Shown: positions 1-7,626 of the stretch, piece after piece | Layout: every line of letters begins with the position of its first letter | How positions within the stretch are numbered: the stretch's first letter is position 1 | Made by a program: the position numbers and the translations under genes | Origin: RUG11783 sp964599695 | GTDB taxonomy: Bacteria > Bacillota > Clostridia > Oscillospirales > Ruminococcaceae | DNA length: 46,784 nt | Assembly (NCBI GenBank): GCA_964599695.1 | Contig: CAZRGP010000015.1 | Coordinates: forward strand, 1-46,784 | Direction: 5' to 3' | The notes under the pieces: generated by a model | Databases searched by the model: none | What the model saw: only the letters and a program-made list of their open reading frames with translations | Told to the model about the DNA's origin: nothing

Positions 1-2
1 TT

Positions 3-95
3 CTTATTCGCCTAGCTCATTCTATTGGGTCTGCCCCAACATTTGACTTAGAACCGATTCGCCAGAACCCTCAGCAGTATCGCATAACAGCATAA
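3..95 (+). CDS. C-terminal end of an unidentified protein (partial, cut by window edge)
   Basis: A plus-strand reading frame enters the window at base 3 and runs 30 codons to a TAA at 93-95. The end of the protein reads FDLEPIRQNPQQYRITA. No start is visible because the gene begins outside the window. The frame looks coding rather than random, and it is followed by hairpins that could end its transcript. I do not recognise the family; a transposase tail is one possibility, but nothing here proves it. It converges on the HtrA-like gene. Confidence 0.4.
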   Translation, partial: LIRLAHSIGSAPTFDLEPIRQNPQQYRITA

Positions 96-134
96 AAACA
101 GGAATGGTGCAGTCCTGAAAGACTACACCATTCC
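94..134 (-). terminator. Rho-independent terminator of the HtrA-like gene
   Basis: Arms 101-114 and 121-134 pair over 13 of 14 bases around a 6-base loop. On the minus strand the hairpin is followed by TGTTTTT (94-100). It lies 68 bases past the HtrA stop codon and is correctly oriented to end that transcript. Confidence 0.7.
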
Positions 135-158
135 ATACATGTGAAAATACTTCCTTAT

Positions 159-190
159 GAGCCCGCAGCATTGTCTGCAGCTCGCTTTTT
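159..190 (+). terminator. Probable weak terminator for the partial upstream gene
   Basis: An imperfect hairpin (GAGCCCGCAG pairing with CTGCAGCTC) is followed on the plus strand by GCTTTTT. It lies between two converging genes and could stop transcription coming from the gene cut by the left edge. The stem has a bulge, so this is tentative. Confidence 0.4.
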
Positions 191-201
191 ATATGGGATG
201 A

Positions 202-1740
202 TCAGGAATATTCCATCAGTTCAACATTGAAGGTTAGAACCTGATTTCTGCGTATCACCTGTACTTCTATCGTATCGCCGACCTCATGCTGTGAGAGGAC
301 TTCAGTGATATCGTCGGATTCATAGACGGCGATACCGTCCACGCTGAAGACATAGTCTCCCGCTTCAATTCCGGCTTTTGCGCTGCCGTAGCCTTCACTT
401 ACTGCTACGACATAGATCCCGTAACGGTTCACGTTGTACTGAGCAGCTGTCTGTTCATTGTTGATCGATACGACGGTGACACCGAGAATCGGGCCGGAAG
501 AGACACGGTTGGTGCTCTTGTTTTCCATGATATCCGCCGTGATCTCTTTGACTGTGTTACTGGGGATCGCGAAGCCCAGTCCTTCCACGTCTTCAGCATC
601 GGATTTTGCGTTTACGATGCCGATGAGTTCGCCGTTGGCGTTGAAGAGTCCGCCTCCGGAGTTTCCGGGGCTGACGGCCGCGTTGGTCTGAAGAAGTGTC
701 ATCATCTGGCCTTCGACTTCGATCTGCCTGTCAAGCGCACTGACGATCCCTGTCGTGACAGTTCCGCCCAGTGTTCCGAGAGGGTTTCCGATGGCAATCG
801 CCGTATCACCTACTCGGAGGGTAGAAGAGTCTGCGAAGACTGCAGGGGTAAGACCGCTTTCTTCGATCTTTATGACGGCAACATCGTGTTCCTCATCATA
901 TCCGATGACGGCTGCGGGGTAGTTCTTTCCGTCTGTCGTTGTGACGGTGACGGAGTTCGCATTCTTGATGACGTGGAAGTTGGTGACGATGTAACCGTCC
1001 GTGGTAAGGATAACTCCGCTTCCAGCGCCCTGTGCGATGCTTTGGCCGAAGAAACTGCCGTATGTGACCACTTCGGTCTTTACTTCAACCACGGAAGGTT
1101 TCAGGCGGTCGATGATGTCCGCAAGTGAGGCCGTCTCACTGAGGGCCGATGTTGTTCCCGGATTTACGGACTGATAGATAACCGAGGTATTATCCGGGGC
1201 GAAATACTTATTGTAAGCCCAAGCGCCTGCGAATCCGCTCGCGAGGGAGAGGATAATGCAGAGGATCGCGGTCCAGAAGACTCCTGCACCGCGTCTGCGG
1301 CTTGCTTTTTTCTTCTTTTTGGTGAAATCCTGTGAATATACAGGGCTCTTCGCATTCGGATCCGAGCGGTAATTCTCGTTGGTGTCGTAGGTATCATAGG
1401 TCTGATACGGAACGTAGGAGTTGTAGGAACCGCTCTGAGAAGCAGTCTGCTTGTCCTCGGTAAGAGGAGTGGTGGATCCGTATACATAAGTGTTATATGT
1501 ATCCATGGATCCATGTCCGGTGTTTGCGGATCCATCCTTTTCTGCAGGAATACCGAATTCCTCGCGAAGTGTGTCCGTGGATGCCTGTTCATTCAGATAA
1601 ACAGTTCCGTTTGGGACCGGATGGTCAGACGGTGTATTTGCGGACATTTGGTCAAGACCGAGGTTTGTGCCAGACGTTGATGCCGCCGTATTATTTGTAT
1701 CTGTATTGTTTATGATCTCATTGTTTTTGTTTTCTTCCAT
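202..1740 (-). CDS. HtrA/DegP-like membrane-anchored serine protease with PDZ domain
   Basis: The 512-residue protein has four parts: a long Asn/Thr/Tyr-rich N-terminal region (about 1-145), a basic stretch KKKKKASRRR, one transmembrane segment (about 152-175), then a trypsin-like domain and a C-terminal PDZ domain (about 415-508). The catalytic triad is visible as His about 256 (NFHVIKNA), Asp about 286 (EEHDVAVIKI) and Ser about 361 in GNSGGG. The layout, with a cytoplasmic tail and an extracytoplasmic protease, is that of Gram-positive HtrA envelope quality-control enzymes, which degrade misfolded exported proteins. It stands alone and converges with the gene cut by the left edge. The start is the only in-frame ATG after an upstream stop. 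No Shine-Dalgarno site lies close to it (see the upstream hairpin entry). Confidence 0.93.
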   Translation of the reverse strand: MEENKNNEIINNTDTNNTAASTSGTNLGLDQMSANTPSDHPVPNGTVYLNEQASTDTLREEFGIPAEKDGSANTGHGSMDTYNTYVYGSTTPLTEDKQTASQSGSYNSYVPYQTYDTYDTNENYRSDPNAKSPVYSQDFTKKKKKASRRRGAGVFWTAILCIILSLASGFAGAWAYNKYFAPDNTSVIYQSVNPGTTSALSETASLADIIDRLKPSVVEVKTEVVTYGSFFGQSIAQGAGSGVILTTDGYIVTNFHVIKNANSVTVTTTDGKNYPAAVIGYDEEHDVAVIKIEESGLTPAVFADSSTLRVGDTAIAIGNPLGTLGGTVTTGIVSALDRQIEVEGQMMTLLQTNAAVSPGNSGGGLFNANGELIGIVNAKSDAEDVEGLGFAIPSNTVKEITADIMENKSTNRVSSGPILGVTVVSINNEQTAAQYNVNRYGIYVVAVSEGYGSAKAGIEAGDYVFSVDGIAVYESDDITEVLSQHEVGDTIEVQVIRRNQVLTFNVELMEYS

Positions 1741-1752
1741 AGTATGCAGAGA

Positions 1753-1783
1753 GGATCTGTTCAGATCCCGGTTTGCCTCCTTT
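1753..1783 (-). promoter_or_regulatory. Distant ribosome site and 16-base palindrome upstream of HtrA-like gene
   Basis: The minus-strand leader carries a strong AAAGGAGG (1776-1783), but it ends 35 bases before the ATG at 1740. Between them is a perfect hairpin GGATCTG-TT-CAGATCC (1753-1768). No start codon lies at normal spacing from the AAAGGAGG, and no other ribosome site is evident. Folding the hairpin would shorten the distance to about 20 bases. Confidence 0.45.
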
Positions 1784-1917
1784 CCTTATCTGTCTGATAT
1801 GTTACATTTGCAATGTGAAGATTTGATGAAAAGAATCTGTGGGTTTTCTGTTTTTTTGTTGCTTAAATATGTATTATACTTTTGACAAAGACTCATTATG
1901 ATCAACCGGAGGACAAT

Positions 1918-3192
1918 ATGTTACACAAACTGTCTTTTGAAGATGCACTGAAAGCGCTGAAACTGCATCCGGACTGTATCGATACGGCACAGATCACAGA
2001 ACAGTTCCTGTCCGAGATGGAGGAGGGATTGGAAGGAAGAGAGTCTTCCCTGTTGATGATCCCCTCCTACATGTCCGCTCAGGGGAAGATCGTTCCGGAG
2101 GAACCGGTGGCAGTTCTGGACGCGGGAGGAACCAATCTTCGTGTCGCATCCATGAAGTTCAGCAAAGAAGGGGAACCGCAGCTCCTGGATCTGAAGCGCC
2201 TCAAAATGCCCGGAACAGAATCCCGGATCTCGTCGAAGGAGATGTTCGCTCAGTTTGCTGAGGCAGTTGAACCGATGATTGGGGAGAACGGACTGATCTC
2301 CTTCTGTTTCTCTTATGCTGTGGAGGCTCTGCCCGGAGGGGAAGGAAAGATCCTGGGCAGCCTGAGCAAAGAGGTTGAGGTAGATGGTACGGACGGTCTG
2401 TACATCGGTAGGGAACTGAGCGCGGCGCTTCGGGAAAGAGGCGTCGAGAGACCGCTGTCTGTCTACGTGCTTAACGATACGGTGGCAGTATTGTATTCCG
2501 CTCTGACAGCAGGAGCGGACGGTGCGATCGGGTTCATTCTCGGAACGGGGACGAATACGGCATATATGGAATCAGCCTCCAATATCCATAACGCGCTTCC
2601 TTTTGAAGGAGATCAGATGTGCATCAACATGGAGTCCGGCGGCTTCGGACTGGATCCCATGGGGGAGATCGACATCGAACTAAACAGCGAGAGCCGCAAT
2701 GTAGATGAACACCTGCATGAAAAACATGTCTCAGGAGTTTATCTCGGTGAGATCATGGTACGTGCGGCGGCAAGGCTGGCTGCAGAGGGATACTTCAGCG
2801 AGACATTCCGGAATGCAATATCCGGGGTGAAGAAGTTTGATATGAGGGATGTAGGAGAGTTTCTCGGCAGCCGGTCCGGAAAGCTCCGTGAACTGTGCGG
2901 TTCACAGGATGACGCATTGAATCTTGAAAAGCTGATCATTGCCGTCGAAGAGCGGGCAGGGAAACTGGTGGCAGCGAATCTGGCATCGGTGCTGATCAAG
3001 ATGAGGAGAAACGGGGCGGAAGGCTCCATCCCGATCTCGGAAAACGGAACCACGTTCCAGAAAGCGCTTCCGCTTAGGGAAGCGTGCCTGAAGGAACTGT
3101 CCCGGTTCACCGGAAAGACAGGGGAATATCATCTCGTGACAAGAGAAGACGACACCCTGGTGGGGTCCGCCGCTGCTGCGTTCCTGCATTGA
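1918..3192 (+). CDS. Hexokinase (eukaryotic-type hexokinase fold)
   Basis: This 424-residue sugar kinase phosphorylates hexoses with ATP at the entry to glycolysis. The phosphate-binding loop LDAGGTNLRVAS is at about residue 66. The catalytic-loop-like VLNDTVAVLYS and the second phosphate motif FILGTGTNTAYME follow. Length and motifs fit the hexokinase_1/hexokinase_2 family rather than the shorter bacterial ROK glucokinases; such enzymes occur in some clostridia and spirochaetes. The ATG at 1918 was chosen because GGAGG at 1908-1912 lies five bases before it. A longer frame with a TTG start at 1882 has no ribosome site. It is monocistronic and ends in a shared bidirectional terminator. Confidence 0.9.
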   Translation: MLHKLSFEDALKALKLHPDCIDTAQITEQFLSEMEEGLEGRESSLLMIPSYMSAQGKIVPEEPVAVLDAGGTNLRVASMKFSKEGEPQLLDLKRLKMPGTESRISSKEMFAQFAEAVEPMIGENGLISFCFSYAVEALPGGEGKILGSLSKEVEVDGTDGLYIGRELSAALRERGVERPLSVYVLNDTVAVLYSALTAGADGAIGFILGTGTNTAYMESASNIHNALPFEGDQMCINMESGGFGLDPMGEIDIELNSESRNVDEHLHEKHVSGVYLGEIMVRAAARLAAEGYFSETFRNAISGVKKFDMRDVGEFLGSRSGKLRELCGSQDDALNLEKLIIAVEERAGKLVAANLASVLIKMRRNGAEGSIPISENGTTFQKALPLREACLKELSRFTGKTGEYHLVTREDDTLVGSAAAAFLH

Positions 3193-3217
3193 TCGACTAC
3201 AGAAAATCTGCATAAAT

Positions 3218-3257
3218 AAGGAAATCACGGTGTCAGATGACATCGTGATTTCCTTTT
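3218..3257. terminator. Bidirectional terminator between hexokinase and ABC transporter
   Basis: A long near-perfect hairpin is formed by GGAAATCACG...CGTGATTTCC around a short loop. It has a 5' A-rich flank and a 3' TTTT, so it can serve the plus-strand hexokinase and the converging minus-strand ABC operon. Confidence 0.85.
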
Positions 3258-3267
3258 AAACACGGAA

Positions 3268-4020
3268 TTATTCTCTGCTAGCCAGGATAGTCCGGATAAA
3301 ATCACGGGACCTCTCCATCTTTGGCGCTGCGAAGAACTCTTTGGAGGGGCCTGACTCAATGATGGAGCCACCATCCATGAAGATGACTTTGCTGGATACG
3401 TTCCTGGCAAATTCCATCTCATGGGTGACGACCAGCATGGTCATTCCGTCTTCCGCGAGCTGGCGCATGACCTGGAGGACTTCTCCGATGAGTTCCGGAT
3501 CCAGGGCACTGGTGGGCTCATCAAAATAGATGATCTCGGGGCTGTTGGCAAGCCCTCTGGCAATGGCCACGCGCTGCTGCTGTCCTCCGGAGAGCTGACT
3601 GGGATAACTGTCCAGCTTGTCGCTCATTCCAACTCGCTGCAGAACGTTTTTGGCGATGGCAATCGCGTCATGACGGTTCATCTTGCTTCCGTAGATGAGG
3701 CCCTGGGTGACGTTCTCTAGAACGGTCTTATTCAGGAACAGATTGTAGTTTTGAAATACAAACGCAGTCTTCTGTCGCACTGCGGTGATCTCTTTTTTTG
3801 TCGCGTTGTGGAGGTCATAGGTGATTCCGTCAAAAGTCAGCGTGCCGGAATCCGCACGTTCAAGAAAGTTCAGACACCTCAGGAAAGTCGTTTTTCCAGA
3901 ACCGCTGGGCCCCAGAATAGCTACGACATCTCCCTGGCTGACAGAAACGCCGATTCCCTTTAGGATCTCGACTCCGTCAAAGGATTTGACTACATCTTTT
4001 GCTTCAAGAAATACGCTCAT
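3268..4020 (-). CDS. Polar amino-acid ABC transporter ATP-binding protein
   Basis: The 250-residue ATPase energises amino-acid uptake. Visible motifs are Walker A GPSGSGKTT, signature LSGGQQQRVAIARG, Walker B IIYFDEPTSALDPE and the switch histidine in VVTHE. The length and the SALDPELI extension are typical of the GlnQ/HisP/TcyC family. Its start overlaps the permease stop by four bases, so the two are translationally coupled. It is the last gene of the operon binding protein-permease-ATPase. The substrate cannot be fixed from sequence; glutamine, cystine and other polar amino acids are all possible. Confidence 0.95.
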   Translation of the reverse strand: MSVFLEAKDVVKSFDGVEILKGIGVSVSQGDVVAILGPSGSGKTTFLRCLNFLERADSGTLTFDGITYDLHNATKKEITAVRQKTAFVFQNYNLFLNKTVLENVTQGLIYGSKMNRHDAIAIAKNVLQRVGMSDKLDSYPSQLSGGQQQRVAIARGLANSPEIIYFDEPTSALDPELIGEVLQVMRQLAEDGMTMLVVTHEMEFARNVSSKVIFMDGGSIIESGPSKEFFAAPKMERSRDFIRTILASRE

Positions 4021-4688
4021 TTTTGACCTCCATATGTGCTCAGCCTTATTTCCAGATGCCGCTGGATCACGGTCAGAAGAGAGCAGAACATCAGATAGAT
4101 CAGAGCGACCTCCGTATAGAGTCCAAGGGACTCATAAACACGTCCGTTGATGACCTGTGCTTCCTTGAACATTTCAGTTACGGTAATGGTCGCGGCGAGT
4201 GAGGTGCCTTTGACCATGGAGATCAGCGAGTTGGACAGGGACGGGAAGGCGACACGGAATGCCTGAGGAAGAACGATATGCCACATGATCTGAAGATAAG
4301 TCATGCGGACGCAGTATCCCGCTTCCAGCTGGCCTTTCGGAACGGATTCCAGTGCACCGCGCAGGCTTTCCGCCATGTAGGCGCCTTCATTGAATCCAAA
4401 CACCAGGACGGCAGTGGGATAGGCCTCAAGGACGATCCCCAGACTGGGGAGGCCGTAAAATACCAGGTAGAGCTGTACAAGCAGCGGTGTGCCACGGACG
4501 AACCAGATGTAAAACCGGCAGATCTGTTTCAGCACAGGGATATTCGCATACTGTATCATTGCCACTATGACGGAAATCACAAGGGCAAGCGCGAACGACA
4601 GAACTGTAAGCGGAATCGTGACCCGGACTCCATAGCTGATCAGTTTTGGAAATGCATCAATTAAGATGCCTATCAGTCTTTCAGACAT
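4017..4688 (-). CDS. Polar amino-acid ABC transporter permease
   Basis: This 223-residue inner-membrane subunit of the HisMQ/GlnP type has about five hydrophobic segments. The cytoplasmic coupling (EAA) loop is visible as ESVPKGQLEAGYCVRM followed by QIMWHIVLPQAFR, the hallmark of this permease family. It would act as a homodimer with two copies of the adjacent ATPase. It is separated from the binding-protein gene by 77 bases holding a stem-loop, and overlaps the ATPase gene by four bases. Confidence 0.94.
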   Translation of the reverse strand: MSERLIGILIDAFPKLISYGVRVTIPLTVLSFALALVISVIVAMIQYANIPVLKQICRFYIWFVRGTPLLVQLYLVFYGLPSLGIVLEAYPTAVLVFGFNEGAYMAESLRGALESVPKGQLEAGYCVRMTYLQIMWHIVLPQAFRVAFPSLSNSLISMVKGTSLAATITVTEMFKEAQVINGRVYESLGLYTEVALIYLMFCSLLTVIQRHLEIRLSTYGGQK

Positions 4689-4713
4689 AAAACTTCCTCT
4701 TTTTAGATATGTC

Positions 4714-4746
4714 GTGCCGGATAGATCACACCGACCTACCCGGCAC
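4714..4746 (-). promoter_or_regulatory. Intercistronic stem-loop between binding protein and permease genes
   Basis: The perfect 7-bp arms GTGCCGG (4714-4720) and CCGGCAC (4740-4746) lie in the gap after the binding-protein gene. There is no U-tract on the minus strand, so it is not a classical terminator. In such operons a hairpin here usually stabilises the upstream mRNA so that binding protein exceeds the membrane subunits. That role is inferred. Confidence 0.55.
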
Positions 4747-4765
4747 GCAGCTTATAAGCGATGAA

Positions 4766-5587
4766 TTAATCAGGCTGTGTGAGATCCAGGCCAAAGAACT
4801 CTTTGGAGATTTCAGCCAGTTCTCCGGAATCCCTGAGTTCCTGGAGGATATCATTGACAGCTGCAACGAGCGTATCAGTATCCGCAGCTTTTCTCATCGG
4901 ATATGCGACGGGGTCGCCTGCCATGACCTGAACGACCTTGATGTTGGCATCGGGATGCTGTTCAAGGTAGTCGTTGATGGAAACCTGAGCGTTGATCGTC
5001 GCGTCAACTCTTCCGTTGACAAGAAGTTCAATGGTCTCTGTAAGGGTGTTTACCGGGGTAACGGTAGCACCGTATTCCTCTGCCAGGGCAGCGTAGGTGC
5101 TGGATGCGGTGTTTGCTGTAGTCTTTCCTTCCAGATCCTCGACCGTTTTGATATCTTCATTGTCCGTGCGGACTACAAGAACCTTATGCGTGTAAACGTA
5201 CGGATCGGAGAAATTGTATTTCTCTGCTCTTTTTTCAGTATAACCGACACCGTTGCATGCGATATCAAATCTTCCGGAATCAACTCCCGCGAGGATGGAG
5301 TCCCAGTCTGTCTCTTCGAAACGGGCTTCCACTCCGAGCTTTTCAGCAATCTTTTTGCCGATAGCAACATCAAGTCCGGTAAGAGTTCCGGCTTCATCGT
5401 GATAGGTCCAGGGAGACCAGTCACCTTCGGTCGCGATTACAATATAACCTCTTTCCTGAATCTGAGCGAGGAGGTCTTTTTCCTCTGTTTCAGTGTCGGA
5501 AGGAGTAGTGTCTGTGTTTGCGGATCCGCATGCAACAAGCGCAAAAGCGAGTGTCAACACAAGAATAACAGATAATAATTTCTTCAT
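4766..5587 (-). CDS. Amino-acid ABC transporter substrate-binding lipoprotein (family 3)
   Basis: The 273-residue protein starts with a lipoprotein signal peptide ending LAFALVAC, so Cys20 would be lipidated and the protein tethered outside the membrane. The mature part is a type 3 periplasmic-binding fold. IVIATEGDWSPWTYHDE and LTGLDVAIGKKIAEKLG form lobe 1, and GVDSGRFDIACNGVGYTEKR contributes the ligand-binding Asp. DLEGKTTANTASSTYA and the lobe-2 segment LTETIELLVNGRVDA follow. It is the first gene of the transporter operon and has its own promoter. The closing segment LRDSGELAEISKEFFG is typical of this family. Confidence 0.95.
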   Translation of the reverse strand: MKKLLSVILVLTLAFALVACGSANTDTTPSDTETEEKDLLAQIQERGYIVIATEGDWSPWTYHDEAGTLTGLDVAIGKKIAEKLGVEARFEETDWDSILAGVDSGRFDIACNGVGYTEKRAEKYNFSDPYVYTHKVLVVRTDNEDIKTVEDLEGKTTANTASSTYAALAEEYGATVTPVNTLTETIELLVNGRVDATINAQVSINDYLEQHPDANIKVVQVMAGDPVAYPMRKAADTDTLVAAVNDILQELRDSGELAEISKEFFGLDLTQPD

Positions 5588-5631
5588 ATCTTTCTTTTGC
5601 TCCTATATATAGTATATTTTTTTATTTTTCA

Positions 5632-5661
5632 TAATATATATTTGAACTTTGTATTTGTCAA
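5632..5661 (-). promoter_or_regulatory. Sigma-A-type promoter of the amino-acid ABC operon
   Basis: On the minus strand a perfect -35 TTGACA (5656-5661) is separated by 18 bases from a -10 TATATT (5632-5637). The leader is about 45-50 bases, very AT-rich, and contains AGGAG before the start at 5587. This promoter makes the transporter independent of the upstream thioesterase gene. Confidence 0.7.
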
Positions 5662-5690
5662 TGAAACTCATGTCAGCAGTGGAAAGCGGA

Positions 5691-6413
5691 TCATTGATAG
5701 CGAAGCTGAAAAGCGACGGACCCGTCCTCTTTCAGGTAATAGACTTCTTTCGCGTCTCCGATATCGTTCTTCAGGACCCGGAATGTCTCTCCCTCAAAAC
5801 TCTGTGACCGGTACCACACTTCCATGTCTTTGATAGCCATTCGGTCCCATTCTTTGCTGGAAAACAGGGAAGCGAATGCGCGGATGTAGGCGACATTGTT
5901 CATGTGACCGCCAAGATCGATATCTGTAGAGCGGATGCAATAATGGCCGATCTCTTCCGCACAGGAAATGTCACCCTCAAATCGGGCGAAGTCTTCGTTC
6001 AGGGCATGATCTTCGAGCAGGACAAGGCCTTCCGGATAAACGGAGTCCACCCTTACAAGTCTTCCGGTAGCAGTGTCGATCACAGCCCATTCCGTTTTTC
6101 CTGCAATAAGAAGGTTATCCCCGCATTTAAGGATATAATCACGTATACATTTCCGACCTTCCGGTTTCTCCGGCCAGGTGGTGAGAGTGACGACATCTGA
6201 AAGAGCGGGCATATCGTAAAAATGCACCTTCGATTTAACAGTCAGCCAGAACTTGTTCTGCGGTCCCAGGTCTTTCAGACCGATACCCAGCTGATCGGCG
6301 TGTTCTGTAGCGATATCCATAAACAGGGAGAATGCATTGGGTATCCCTAAACGGGCTGTGCTGTCGCACTGGCTCGGAACGATTGCAAATGTTTTTTCCA
6401 GTTTATTTGTCAT
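5691..6413 (-). CDS. Acyl-ACP thioesterase
   Basis: This 240-residue enzyme of the FatA/FatB-like family (PF01643) would release free fatty acids from acyl carrier protein in the cytosol. The first hot-dog half contains HADQLGIGLKDLG and KSKVHFYDMPALSDVVTLTTW. The second half starts at RSTDIDLGGHMNNVAYIR, where Asp, Asn and His of the DxxxHxNN-like motif are kept. Length is normal for bacterial members. The gene overlaps the end of the upstream P-loop gene by 11 bases, suggesting co-translation. The specificity for chain length cannot be read from the sequence. Confidence 0.88.
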   Translation of the reverse strand: MTNKLEKTFAIVPSQCDSTARLGIPNAFSLFMDIATEHADQLGIGLKDLGPQNKFWLTVKSKVHFYDMPALSDVVTLTTWPEKPEGRKCIRDYILKCGDNLLIAGKTEWAVIDTATGRLVRVDSVYPEGLVLLEDHALNEDFARFEGDISCAEEIGHYCIRSTDIDLGGHMNNVAYIRAFASLFSSKEWDRMAIKDMEVWYRSQSFEGETFRVLKNDIGDAKEVYYLKEDGSVAFQLRYQ

Positions 6414-6906
6414 AGATCATGATCCTCTTTTGTTTGATCTCATCGTCGTCAGGCTCCTGATATCTGCTTTCGCACTTCTTCAGCAGCCCTGCATCAATAT
6501 AATACTCGCCGGTCTTACCCGATTCTATCTCCCTGTTCCGCTGAGCGATCCTCTTGTGCCACTCATCGTCGCTGAGCCGGAGACAATACCATCGCTGGGG
6601 AAGGGAGGCGGCACGGAAAAAGTTGTGAACTTCGTCTCGCTCGGACCGGATCCAGAATCCCCAGTCCAGAACCACATCGGTCCCGGTTGACAGTATGGAT
6701 GGTGCAAAGCGGAGGAGGTATCTTTTGATGCGCTGAAGTTGATCCTCATAGTCGAAACCGCTGTCGACCGGATGGAGGGCGAGCATCAGCTCGTCACATG
6801 ACAAAACAACAGCGTTGTTTGTTTGCGCAATTCTTTTCGCCAGCGTGGTTTTTCCGCTGCTCAGTTTGCCGATAATCAGGTGGACAGAACCAGTTCTGAC
6901 GCTCAT
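6403..6906 (-). CDS. P-loop kinase/AAA_33-like ATPase
   Basis: This small cytosolic protein of 167 residues has a clear Walker A loop, IIGKLSSGKTTLAKRIA, near the N-terminus and an Arg-rich lid region (DDEWHKRIAQRNREIESGK). That layout matches AAA_33/zeta-like small-molecule kinases. VVLDWGFWIRSERDE supplies the Walker B-like Asp. The substrate is unknown. It follows the deacylase gene and overlaps the acyl-ACP thioesterase gene by 11 bases. No antitoxin partner is adjacent, so a toxin role is unlikely. Confidence 0.75.
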   Translation of the reverse strand: MSVRTGSVHLIIGKLSSGKTTLAKRIAQTNNAVVLSCDELMLALHPVDSGFDYEDQLQRIKRYLLRFAPSILSTGTDVVLDWGFWIRSERDEVHNFFRAASLPQRWYCLRLSDDEWHKRIAQRNREIESGKTGEYYIDAGLLKKCESRYQEPDDDEIKQKRIMIYDK

Positions 6907-6990
6907 ATTGGACCCCGTTTTTGTTGAGTAATGTAACAGTTTGCTGCGTTTGGCGGAAAGGAAGCTTCGATAGAGCGAAATGGGTGGGAC

Positions 6991-7473
6991 TTATGCCTTG
7001 GTGAGGTCTGCAAGAGCAAAAGGAATGACTTTCTCCAGTGATTCGAGGTCCACCTCGACCTGGTGTCCGATCTTTCCGGCGCTGAATAGGATGCTGTCAA
7101 AAAGGATCGCGGTCTCATCAATGGTCGTGCGGAAGAATTTTTTCATTCCGATAGGGGAGCATCCTCCGTGTACGTATCCTGTAAGTGGTAGGAGCTCCTT
7201 TGATTTCACCATCTCGATGTTTTTCTCTCCGACAGCGGAGGCGGCTTTCTTTAAGTCGAGTTCTTCAGCTACAGGTATGACAAAGACATAATGTTCACCG
7301 GTTTTTCCTACGGTGACCAGCGTCTTGAAAACGGTTTCCTTCTCTTTGCCGAGAAGAGCCGCAACTTCGACACCGCTCATTGCTTCCCCGGTGCCGTAGG
7401 CGTAACTGTTGTAGGAGATATTCTTCTGGTCGAGGATGCGCATCACATTTGTTTTTTCCGGTTCTTTTTGCAT
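6991..7473 (-). CDS. YbaK/EbsC-type Cys-tRNA(Pro) deacylase
   Basis: The 160-residue YbaK-domain protein would hydrolyse mischarged Cys-tRNA(Pro) in trans, protecting translation fidelity. Family features seen are the substrate-site Lys in VFKTLVTVG, the segment YVFVIPVAEELDLKKAA, and GYVHGGCSPIGMKK with the GGxxPIG loop. It ends with the typical ILFSAGKIGHQVEV block. The start at 7473 is preferred because GGGAGGT at 7481-7487 is eight bases away. GTG and ATG codons a few bases upstream are too close to that site. Confidence 0.9.
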   Translation of the reverse strand: MQKEPEKTNVMRILDQKNISYNSYAYGTGEAMSGVEVAALLGKEKETVFKTLVTVGKTGEHYVFVIPVAEELDLKKAASAVGEKNIEMVKSKELLPLTGYVHGGCSPIGMKKFFRTTIDETAILFDSILFSAGKIGHQVEVDLESLEKVIPFALADLTKA

Positions 7474-7491
7474 ATACATCACCTCCCAAAT

Positions 7492-7500
7492 ATTATACCA
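7492..7500 (-). promoter_or_regulatory. Extended -10 promoter of the YbaK-like gene
   Basis: The minus strand carries TGGTATAAT, a TGn extension joined to a consensus -10 box, without a good -35. It lies just upstream of GGGAGGT. The gap to the ribosome site is very short, so the leader would be only about 10-15 bases. Confidence 0.5.
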
Positions 7501-7626
7501 AAAACAGGCATCGGATTTGGTGATTTCGCAAAGGCGATTTACATTGAAAACTTGCGCTTAAAAGACTAAACTGATATCAATGGGAATATGGGGTTATAAA
7601 AATAAAAGTATGAGAGGAGTTGCATC

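Noticed and set aside
6403..6906. The P-loop gene as a zeta-type toxin
   Set aside because: No small antitoxin gene beside it and its context is housekeeping (deacylase, thioesterase).
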